This document shows, one piece after another, positions 7,264-15,400 of a stretch of 35,096 nucleotides of DNA. Position numbers and translations under genes: made by a program. Where the stretch lies: positions 1 to 35,096 of the forward strand of contig CAJONE010000013.1 of assembly GCA_905235855.1 (NCBI GenBank), in the 5' to 3' direction. The notes under the pieces were generated by a model. The model was given only the letters and a program-made list of their open reading frames with translations. It searched no databases and was not told the origin of the DNA. The stretch comes from an uncultured Bacteroidales bacterium. Its GTDB lineage: Bacteria > Bacteroidota > Bacteroidia > Bacteroidales > P3. Position 1 is the stretch's first letter. Every line of letters begins with the position of its first letter.

Positions 7264-8496
7264 TTACGCTTTGGGTAGTCGGATCGTGAATGTGGACCCC
7301 TTGCCAAGCTCGCTGTCGATGTCTATTTTGCCTTTGTGTGCCTTGACTACCTGCATAACGTAGTTCAGTCCGATGCCGAAACCCTTGACATCGTGACGGT
7401 CACCTGTTGATACACGATAGAAGTTTTCAAATATATGGCGTCGATCCTCTTTTGAGATTCCGATTCCGTTGTCCGATATGCTTATGCTGACGTATTTGCC
7501 ATTTACCGATGTGGACACTTTGATGTTTGGATTCTTGGGAGAGTATTTTATCGCGTTGTCAATCAGGTTGCTCACCATATTCGACAGATGGTCGGCATCG
7601 CCATAGACCATCGTATTCTCAGTCGAATACTCCGCGCTCGAAGACCCGCCGGCATCGGCAATACGAACTTGCGCCCGCTGCAGTTCGTCTGCCATTAGTC
7701 GATTGATGTCTATTTCACTGTATTTCAGCGTTAGTTTCTTTCGTGCCATACGCGAGTTGCGAAGCACTGCCTCCACCAGTCTCAGCATCCTCTCGTTTTC
7801 ATCGTGGATAACTTTGATGTGGTGCTTTGTGTCGCAGTCTGGCAAGTCTATGTTCTCGGTAAGGTAACTCGTTTCCAGTCGTATGGTCGATATCGGGGTC
7901 TTCAGCTCGTGGGTCATGTTGTTGATGAAATTGGTCTTCATCTCGTCAATCTTGCGCTGGTTGCGCATACTGTGTGTAATGGTAAGATAAGCCATGGCGA
8001 TGATGACTATAAGCATAATACTCATTATCACCAATACGTTGCTGTTTTTCATCAAGTAGAGTGCCTTGTCTGAAAAATATAGGGTGATGTAGTAGTCGGA
8101 TGGCTCGCCGTGCTCGTCAAGTATGATATTGTATTTGAATGGCGAATCTGCCATCCTTTTTTCTTGCCCAGGCTTGCTGCAGAATTGAAAACGGGTCATA
8201 CCGATGTCGCTTACTGCCACGGTGGGTAGCAAGTCAACGCCGTTCACCAATAATGCTTCGTTAATCGATGTCACCAAAGCTGCATAGTCGAGTGTTGCTA
8301 ACGACGGACTGCTTTCGCTGTGCTTGTCGGCCGAAAGATTGCGTATCACCTCGTCCATAGCGTCGGTGACGCTGCTGTTGAATAGACTGTCGCTTATTGA
8401 GGCCGACCGCTCTATCTGCCATATCTGGATGGAAACAAGCGCTGTGGCCGCTATGGTGAATATCGTGGATATGGTAACTATGAACCAGCGTCTCAT
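7264..8496 (-). CDS. Sensor histidine kinase (orphan in this window)
   Basis: A 410-residue membrane sensor kinase. Two transmembrane segments, about residues 4-24 and 153-175, flank a periplasmic sensing region of some 125 residues. The HisKA box FINNMTHELKTPISTIRLE carries the phospho-accepting His196. The ATPase domain shows the N box NLIDNAIKYSP (about 310), G1 DNGIGIS (342) and G2 GFGIGLNYV (372). The family autophosphorylates and passes the phosphate to a response regulator. No regulator gene is adjacent on either side; downstream is the convergent glycosyltransferase gene. Overall shape resembles RprX-like Bacteroides kinases, but I cannot assign a specific one. It is divergent from kamD, 204 bp away. 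I found no TAnnTTTG element for it on the minus strand in that gap. Confidence 0.93.
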   Translation of the reverse strand: MRRWFIVTISTIFTIAATALVSIQIWQIERSASISDSLFNSSVTDAMDEVIRNLSADKHSESSPSLATLDYAALVTSINEALLVNGVDLLPTVAVSDIGMTRFQFCSKPGQEKRMADSPFKYNIILDEHGEPSDYYITLYFSDKALYLMKNSNVLVIMSIMLIVIIAMAYLTITHSMRNQRKIDEMKTNFINNMTHELKTPISTIRLETSYLTENIDLPDCDTKHHIKVIHDENERMLRLVEAVLRNSRMARKKLTLKYSEIDINRLMADELQRAQVRIADAGGSSSAEYSTENTMVYGDADHLSNMVSNLIDNAIKYSPKNPNIKVSTSVNGKYVSISISDNGIGISKEDRRHIFENFYRVSTGDRHDVKGFGIGLNYVMQVVKAHKGKIDIDSELGKGSTFTIRLPKA

Positions 8497-8657
8497 TACT
8501 TAATATAACGCGCGACAAGCCAGTTCAGTATTGCGAAGGACAAAAAATCAGGATGCATTGAAACAATCTTGCACAGGAACGAGCCCCCGTACTATGATTT
8601 CCCAATCCGCAAATGTCGCTTTTTATATTGCAGTTGCGTTTGTTTGTAAAAAAATTG

Positions 8658-8665
8658 TATCTTTG
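8658..8665 (+). promoter_or_regulatory. -7 element for the kamDE operon
   Basis: TATCTTTG matches TAnnTTTG and ends 35 nt before the kamD ATG at 8701. Two TTTG copies lie at 8639-8642 and 8643-8646, 15 and 11 nt upstream of the element, closer than an ideal -33 box. The rest of the 204-bp divergent gap holds nothing else I could recognise. Confidence 0.65.
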
Positions 8666-8700
8666 CAAGTCTTTAATGGTATATATATAACAAATGAGTA

Positions 8701-10257
8701 ATGCAAAAAAGTAAAGTAGGTCTTGATTTCAATCAAGTGGAGCATGCACGTGATGTGGCGAAACGCATAGCTGGTCAAGTGCAGGATTTTGTAGCGGGCT
8801 ACACCACTGTGGCCGTTGAGCGAACGATTTGCCGACTGTTGGGAATTGACGGTATTGACGAGAATGAAGTCCCGCTGCCAAATGTCGTGGTCGATTCGTT
8901 GAAAAGTGCAGGTTTGCTTGGCGAGGGGGTGATGTATTTCCTCGGCAATGCCGTACTCGAAACAAGAAAAACACCTCAGGAGATTGCGGAGGCAATAACG
9001 GCGGGCACGCTCGACATAACAAAATTGCCCATGCATAAGGAGTCGGAAATCCGTACAGCACTACAGCCGTATATGGATGCAACCATCGAACGCATAAGGG
9101 GACGTCGCCAGCGCCGTGAGCATTATATTGAAACTATAGGTGAAGGGGCGAAGCCTTATCTCTATATCATAGTTGCAACTGGCAACATTTATGAGGATGT
9201 CGTACAGGCACAGGCCGGTGCCCGTCAGGGCGCCGATATTATTGCGGTCATACGCACCACCGGTCAGAGCCTGCTCGACTACGTCCCCTATGGAGCCACC
9301 ACCGAAGGATTCGGCGGAACTTTCGCCACTCAGGAAAATTTCCGCATCATGCGCAAGGCTCTCGATGAAGTGGGTGAGGAAGTTGGCCGTTACATCCGTC
9401 TCTGCAACTATTGCTCTGGTCTCTGCATGCCCGAAATAGCCGCTATGGGAGCGCTTGAAGGTTTGGACGTTATGCTCAACGACGCTCTCTATGGAATTCT
9501 GTTCCGCGACATCAATATGCAACGCACGCTGATTGACCAGTATTTTTCGAGAATAATAAACGGGTTCGCCGGCGTTATCATCAATACAGGCGAGGACAAT
9601 TACCTCACTACTGCCGATGCCTACGAGGAGGCTCACACCGTTCTCGCGTCAGACCTTATCAACGAACAGCTTGCACTCGTGGCTGGACTGCCCGAAGAGC
9701 AGATGGGGCTTGGTCACGCCTTTGAGATGGATCCTATGCTCGAAAACGGTTTCCTCTACGAATTGGCGCAAGCCCAGATGATTCGGGAAATATTTCCCAA
9801 GGCTCCGTTAAAATATATGCCGCCCACAAAGTTCATGACTGGTAACATTTTCCGTGGACATATTCAGGATGCTCTATTCAACATCATCGGCCAGTGGACC
9901 CATCAAGGGCTTCAGCTTCTTGGTATGCCGACCGAGGCTATCCACACGCCTTTTATGAGCGATCGTTACCTTTCGATAGAAAACGCCAAATATATATTCA
10001 ACAACATGAAGGATATTGGCGAGGAGGTGGAATTCAAGGACGGTGGCATTATCAAGAACCGCGCCAAAGAGGTTCTCGACAAAGCTACCAAACTGCTCGA
10101 AAACATGGAAAGCGAGGGTCTGTTTTCAGCTCTCGAAAAAGGTATCTTCGGCGATGTAAAACGTCCGAAAAACGGCGGCAAGGGCCTCGACGGTGTCTCT
10201 ATGAAAGGAGAACACTATTTCAACCCATTTGTTGAACTTTTAAAAGGAAAGAGATAA
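8701..10257 (+). CDS. kamD: Lysine 5,6-aminomutase, alpha subunit
   Basis: A 518-residue soluble protein, full length for the family (about 516). It is the large catalytic subunit of the adenosylcobalamin- and PLP-dependent enzyme that moves the terminal amino group of D-lysine or beta-lysine from C6 to C5 during lysine fermentation. Highly characteristic stretches are YLYIIVATGNIYEDVVQAQA, QSLLDYVPYGATTEGFGGTF, RLCNYCSGLCMPEIAAMGAL and MLNDALYGILFRDINMQRTL, which build the barrel that binds PLP and B12 with the beta subunit. The stop is 1 nt before the kamE start (TAATATG), so the subunits are translationally coupled. The upstream -7 element at 8658 makes this the first gene of the operon. 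Lysine 2,3-aminomutase (kamA) and the kdd, kce and kal genes that often accompany it are absent from the window. Confidence 0.96.
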   Translation: MQKSKVGLDFNQVEHARDVAKRIAGQVQDFVAGYTTVAVERTICRLLGIDGIDENEVPLPNVVVDSLKSAGLLGEGVMYFLGNAVLETRKTPQEIAEAITAGTLDITKLPMHKESEIRTALQPYMDATIERIRGRRQRREHYIETIGEGAKPYLYIIVATGNIYEDVVQAQAGARQGADIIAVIRTTGQSLLDYVPYGATTEGFGGTFATQENFRIMRKALDEVGEEVGRYIRLCNYCSGLCMPEIAAMGALEGLDVMLNDALYGILFRDINMQRTLIDQYFSRIINGFAGVIINTGEDNYLTTADAYEEAHTVLASDLINEQLALVAGLPEEQMGLGHAFEMDPMLENGFLYELAQAQMIREIFPKAPLKYMPPTKFMTGNIFRGHIQDALFNIIGQWTHQGLQLLGMPTEAIHTPFMSDRYLSIENAKYIFNNMKDIGEEVEFKDGGIIKNRAKEVLDKATKLLENMESEGLFSALEKGIFGDVKRPKNGGKGLDGVSMKGEHYFNPFVELLKGKR

Positions 10258-10258
10258 T

Positions 10259-11047
10259 ATGAGCGAAGGATTGTACTCAATGGAGGCTAAGGATTACGAC
10301 AAAACTTTAGACCTGACCAAAATAAAACCCTACGGGGATACTATGAACGACGGTAAGGTGCAGCTCAGTTTCACCCTGCCGGTGCCTGCCGGTGCTGAAG
10401 CCGAGGAGGCCGCAAAGCAACTTCTTAGGAAGATGGGATTTGAAAACCCTCTTGTAGTATACCAGAAAGAGCTCACCGAGGGCTTCTGCTTCATGAACTG
10501 CTACGGCTCGCTGACTCATACAGTGGATTACACTACAATCCACGTTCCTAAGGTGGAGAGCGACAAAATGGATATGCACGAATGCGATGAGTATATCCGC
10601 CAAAATATCGGACGCAAGATTGTTATGGTTGGCGCCTCGACTGGAACCGACGCTCACACTGTTGGCATCGATGCTATCATGAATATGAAAGGATATGCCG
10701 GTCACTACGGCCTCGAACGTTACGATATGATTGAAGCATATAACCTCGGAAGTCAGGTCCCCAACGAAGACTTTATTGCCAAGGGTATAGAGTTGCATGC
10801 CGATGCATTGCTTGTAAGCCAGACTGTGACACAGAAAGACGTGCATATCAAAAATATGACCGAGCTGGTCGAAATGCTCGAAGCCGAGGGCTTGCGCGAC
10901 AAGATAATCCTTGTATGCGGCGGACCTCGTATCAGCCACGAGCTGGCCAAGGAACTCGGCTATGATGCTGGCTTCGGCCCCAATACTTACGCTGACGATG
11001 TGGCCTCTTATGTGTCGCAGGAAATGGTCAAGCGAGGCTGGAAGTGA
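10259..11047 (+). CDS. kamE: Lysine 5,6-aminomutase, beta (cobalamin-binding) subunit
   Basis: A 262-residue protein, full length. It supplies the B12-binding Rossmann domain of lysine 5,6-aminomutase. The base-off cobalamin motif DxHxxG is present as DAHTVG with His133 as expected lower cobalt ligand. Lys144, in AIMNMKGYAGHYGLERYDM, occupies the position known in the Clostridium sticklandii enzyme to form the internal aldimine with PLP. Other B12-domain features are DALLVSQTVTQKDVH and ILVCGGPRISHELAKELGYD. Both mechanistic residues are retained, so the enzyme should be active. The gene is coupled to kamD with a 1-nt gap and is followed 52 nt later by the CoA-transferase gene. Confidence 0.97.
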   Translation: MSEGLYSMEAKDYDKTLDLTKIKPYGDTMNDGKVQLSFTLPVPAGAEAEEAAKQLLRKMGFENPLVVYQKELTEGFCFMNCYGSLTHTVDYTTIHVPKVESDKMDMHECDEYIRQNIGRKIVMVGASTGTDAHTVGIDAIMNMKGYAGHYGLERYDMIEAYNLGSQVPNEDFIAKGIELHADALLVSQTVTQKDVHIKNMTELVEMLEAEGLRDKIILVCGGPRISHELAKELGYDAGFGPNTYADDVASYVSQEMVKRGWK

Positions 11048-11099
11048 ATATGCAGTGGCCTAATGATGAAATAAAGTAATACCGAAAAATAATATCACA

Positions 11100-11756
11100 A
11101 TGGAAAAAGAACAGATTAAACCCTTTATCGCAAAACGTGCAGCCAAGGAGTTGCACGACGGCGATGTTGTCAATCTCGGCATTGGTTTGCCAACACTTAT
11201 CCCCAACTTCCTCCCAGAGGGTGTGCATGTGGTACTCCAGTCGGAAAACGGCATGATCGGCATGGGTCCCACCCCAGAAGAAGGTAAGGAGGATCCCTGG
11301 TTCATCAACGCAGGCGGCGGCTTCATTACACATGTGCCAGGCGCTTCCACATTCGACAGCGCCACTTCGTTCGGCATCATACGCGGCGGCCATGTTGACG
11401 TCTCGGTTCTTGGAGCCATGCAGGTCGATGAGGAAGGCGACCTCGCCAACTGGATGATTCCTGGAAAGAAAACTCCGGGCATGGGCGGTGCAATGGATCT
11501 TCTCGTGGGTGCCAAGAAGGTGATTCTTGCGATGGAACACACCGCCAAAGGCAATCCAAAAATCTTGAAAAAATGCACACTGCCGCTCACTGCCAAAGGT
11601 CAGGTGAACATGATCATCACCGAAATGGGTGTGATGGAGATCACTAAGGATGGTATTGTGCTGACCGAAATCAACCCCGAGTTCACTGTCGAACAGGTGC
11701 AGGCAGCCACCGAAGCTACGTTGATTGTGTCGCCCAACCTGAAAAACATGGAATAA
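11100..11756 (+). CDS. atoA: Acetoacetate/3-oxoacid CoA-transferase, subunit B
   Basis: A 218-residue class I CoA-transferase beta subunit, full length. It shows VNLGIGLPTLIPNFLPEG, the catalytic-glutamate motif QSENGMIGMGP with Glu49 as the likely nucleophile, INAGGGFITHVPGASTFDSA, RGGHVDVSVLGAMQVD and GGAMDLLVGAKKVI. In lysine fermentation a butyryl-CoA:acetoacetate CoA-transferase recycles acetoacetate and releases butyrate, which fits its place behind kamDE. The partner subunit A (atoD), which carries the other half of the CoA site and normally sits next door, is not in this window; the next gene is a barrel-like protein beyond a terminator. The substrate could also be another short-chain acyl-CoA, so the symbol denotes family rather than proven specificity. 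Confidence 0.93.
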   Translation: MEKEQIKPFIAKRAAKELHDGDVVNLGIGLPTLIPNFLPEGVHVVLQSENGMIGMGPTPEEGKEDPWFINAGGGFITHVPGASTFDSATSFGIIRGGHVDVSVLGAMQVDEEGDLANWMIPGKKTPGMGGAMDLLVGAKKVILAMEHTAKGNPKILKKCTLPLTAKGQVNMIITEMGVMEITKDGIVLTEINPEFTVEQVQAATEATLIVSPNLKNME

Positions 11757-11770
11757 TCATTAAGTACATC

Positions 11771-11821
11771 TACACTACCGGACGGTCTTTTCAAAAGGCA
11801 GCCGGTAGTGTAAATGTTTTT
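11771..11821 (+). terminator. Intrinsic terminator after kamDE-atoA
   Basis: A perfect 11-bp stem, TACACTACCGG (11771-11781) with CCGGTAGTGTA (11802-11812), is followed by AATG and five T (11817-11821). It lies 14 nt past the atoA stop. The T-run ends only 5 nt before the next ATG, so the following gene depends on readthrough or on a promoter I could not see. Confidence 0.9.
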
Positions 11822-11826
11822 CAAAT

Positions 11827-12405
11827 ATGAAGAAAATCCTAATCCTCACCGCTCTGCTTTGCACTGTCGGAACGGTCTTGTGCCAGCGTGCCTCTTTCCG
11901 CGAGTATGGTTTTTATGGCACTGCAAGCTACAATTTTTCAACCAATCTTAATCGAAAAGACTACGTGTCTCTGTTCAATGGAATAACGGTTACCGGTGGT
12001 TTCCAAATCAGGCCAAAAACCTGCATCGAAATAGGCGTTGGGTTCCTTGCCGACAAGAACGGAACGTTCACCCAGGTGCCCATCACCTTGGGGCTACGGA
12101 CTCACTATCTTAATAATTGGATAACTCCTTTCACTGACCTGTACGCCGGTTATTCTTTGCCGCTTAAAACAACGGGCACAACACCCGAAGGCCTTCGGAT
12201 GAAGGTTGATCAAGGGGGGGTCACAGTCGGTGTGAATGTCGGTGCCCGTATCTCCATGTCGAGAAAGTGGGCCATCAATGCCTATGTCGGATGGCATTTC
12301 TTTATGGTTAACGATTTGAATGTCTACAACGCCGACAATTTCCCTGTCGCAAAAGATGCATGGGGAGCACATTGCCTCAAGATAGGCCTCGGCGCGATGT
12401 TTTAG
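11827..12405 (+). CDS. Outer-membrane beta-barrel-like exported protein
   Basis: A 192-residue protein. The signal peptide MKKILILTALLCTVGTVLC ends before QRASF. The mature part has alternating hydrophobic strands with turns: YGFYGTASYNFSTNLN, GITVTGGFQIRPKTCIEIGV, TPFTDLYAGYSLPL, GVTVGVNVGARISMSRKWAI, NAYVGWHFFMV and the final HCLKIGLGAMF with the terminal Phe typical of outer-membrane barrels. It probably sits in the outer membrane; ligand and role are unknown. The start lies only 5 nt after the terminator T-run, and no TAnnTTTG element is visible, which is odd. The next gene starts 42 nt downstream without an obvious terminator, so the two may be co-transcribed. Confidence 0.8.
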   Translation: MKKILILTALLCTVGTVLCQRASFREYGFYGTASYNFSTNLNRKDYVSLFNGITVTGGFQIRPKTCIEIGVGFLADKNGTFTQVPITLGLRTHYLNNWITPFTDLYAGYSLPLKTTGTTPEGLRMKVDQGGVTVGVNVGARISMSRKWAINAYVGWHFFMVNDLNVYNADNFPVAKDAWGAHCLKIGLGAMF

Positions 12406-12447
12406 GCCTTGCTATAATATTTCTCCGTTCATTTACGGCTTCTGACT

Positions 12448-15400
12448 ATGAGAAAAGAACTTGTTTTCGTTTTGCTGTCGGCACTGTTGCTGCCGTATTG
12501 TTCCTATTCGCAGAAAAAGTCCAAGTCGTCTACGGCTCCTGTCCTGTCAGAGTGGAGCGACCCCGATGTGTTCGAGCAGCACAAGATCTACCCTAGGGTA
12601 AACGTGACGGGTTTCGGCTACGAAAACGATATAGAAAGGGGTTCCTATCGTTCGCAACCATACTATGTGTCGCTTGCCGGCAAATGGAGTTTTGACCTGC
12701 AAAGTTCAGTCAACTCTCGCCCTAACATGGAGGACAAGAAACTCGACGTGAGCAAGTGGCAAAAGGTGAATGTCCCCAACTACGGTTGGAAGTCTGGCGG
12801 AAAACCTGTCTTCGCACCCGAAATAAATAACGTGTCCGACTTGCCCGACCGCGACAACTACATCGCCACTTATTACCGTGAATTCAATGCCAGCAGTTCG
12901 TGGAAGGACTATGAGGCTTTCCTTCAGGTTCAAGGCCGCTCGGCATTCTATATCTGGATTAACGGCGAGTATGCCGGATACAGCGAAGACTCCCGTGCCT
13001 TGAGCGAGTTTAACATCACCTCGCACCTCAAATATGGCAAAGTGAATACTATAGCCATCCAGGTGGTGGCTGCTTCTGACGGTTCTTTGCTCGAAAGCGA
13101 CTTTGCTGGCACTTTTCTCGGTCTCACCCACGATGTCGCTATAGTGCTAAAACCATCGGTAAACATCAATGACTACAAGATTGTAACATCCTACGATTCA
13201 AAATCGAAAGTGGGCGAGTTGCAGGTTACGGCAACTGTTGCCAACAAAGACAAGAAAGGCCTCTATTATCTCGAAGCCGAGATTTGGAATCCGCAGGGCA
13301 AACAGCTCGACAAAATGGCCAAATGGGTTGCATTTGACAAACGCAGCGAGGTCGATGCCACCCTTAAGCGCGATTTCGCTGCCGTTGACCCCTGGACTGC
13401 CGAAACGCCTAATCTCTACACTCTGATTGTGCGCTTACGCGACAACAACATGAATCTTGTTGAAGTTACCGGCTCTCGTTTCGGATTTCGCAGCATCGAG
13501 GTCAGCGGCTCCGAACTGCTGCTCAACGGCGAACCCGTAAAACTGCGAGGTGTGGCTTATGCCAACTATGACATTGTTACCGGTGGCGAACCTACCTACG
13601 AGCAGATGGAGAAAGACCTTCAGCTCATGAAACGCTACAACATAAACGCTATCCGCACAGCTGTCTATTCTCCGGCCGACGACGAATTCTACTCTCTTTG
13701 TGACAAATATGGTTTCTATGTGCTTTGTGAGGCCAACATACAACCCTATTCAACCCACAAGAAAGCCATTGCCACCGACGGCGACTACGAGAACCTTTTC
13801 ATCGCACGTGTGCAGAACATGTACGAACCGCTGAAAAACCATCCATCCATCATTGCATGGTCTCTCGGGTCGGGCAGCGACAACGGTGTCTGTATGGAAC
13901 GTGCCTACGCCGCCCTCAAACAGAAAGACAAGGAGCGTCCGGTTCTCTTCGCCGGTGCCGGCTATTCCGAAAACACTGACATTGCCGCCGTCACTGGAAC
14001 CGACATTGAGACTCTGAGGGCGCTTGCCGTAAAAAAACAGTCGCGTCCGCTGCTACTTTATTCCTTTGGCTCAACCTCCGGCAACGGTTTTGGTGGCGTG
14101 GATAAGGTGTGGAAGCTCGTTTCGGACAACAGCAAGTTTCTTGGCGGCTTTATCGAATACTGGTCATCGGTTGTTGTACACAAGCAGGACTTAAAAAGCG
14201 ACGTTACTTGTTCTGGTTTCTGTATCGATGACCAAAAACGTGTTCCTTTCATTCAAGAGCTGGGCAACATTTACCGACCGTTCAATGTGCGACTTACCAG
14301 TGTGTCGCAAGATGTTTGCGAGTTCGTTGTCAGTTGTCGCAGAGGTGTTCTCACCCCAAGTAACTATGTGTTGGAATACAACATGTTTTCTAATCTTAAA
14401 CCGCATATTGTGGGTGGAGAGATTGAACTAGCTATCCGTCCGGGCGAAAGCAAGACCTTCAAACTCAAGTTGCCTGTGTTGAACCTCTACATCGCCGAGG
14501 AACTGTTTGTGCGTTTTTCGGTCAAACAACGTGTCAAAACACTCGCGGTGCCTCAGGGGGCGACGCTGGCATCTGTCGATATGCCTTTGCCAACCAAGAG
14601 TCTGCAAAAGGTGGCCTATGAGCCGCAAGGCTCGCTGACTGTCGCTACCACTGTCGGCAAGGATGGAAAAAACAGCTGTCTCACAGTAAGCGGAGGTCGT
14701 TTCTCTTTCAAATACGATTTGTCCGACGCCGATATTGTCGAATACAGTTACGACAACTCCGTATTGGTCTCATCTCCACTACGTTCAACTGTGCATCGCC
14801 CGTTTACGAGAAACGATTTTGCTGATCGTAACGGTGTCTCAAACTGGGGACGCTTTACCCCCGAGGGGCTAACACGAACCGTGCAGGCCGCAAACTATCG
14901 GCAAACCGATGCAAACACTGTTGTAATCGATGCAATGGTTAGTTACTCCTTGGGCGGTTCACCGGTTTATGACATCAAACAGACGATTGCTGTCTTGGCA
15001 TCGGGCGATGTAATAATCGACAATAGCCTATCGCTCAACAACTCGGTAAAAAATGTAGCCCGTGTGGGTTTCGAAACACAGATTCCAGGCAGTTTTTCGA
15101 CCGTCAAATGGTTTGGTCGCCGCGGCGAAACTTACATTGACCGTTGCACCACTGGCGACATTGGCACCTATAGCGAACAGGCCGACCGTATGACATTCGA
15201 TTATGGCGATCCTCAATCGAGCGGCAACCGTGCCGACGTGCGCTGGTTTGCCGTATCCAACGGGCAAAAAGCTCTCTTTGTCGATATGATTGACACTGTA
15301 TTCAATTTTTCAGTCACCCGTTATAGTGACAGTCAGATTAGAAATGCCAAACACTCGTCCGACCTCAAAACCGGAAATGGTCGTGCGTTGCATATCGATT

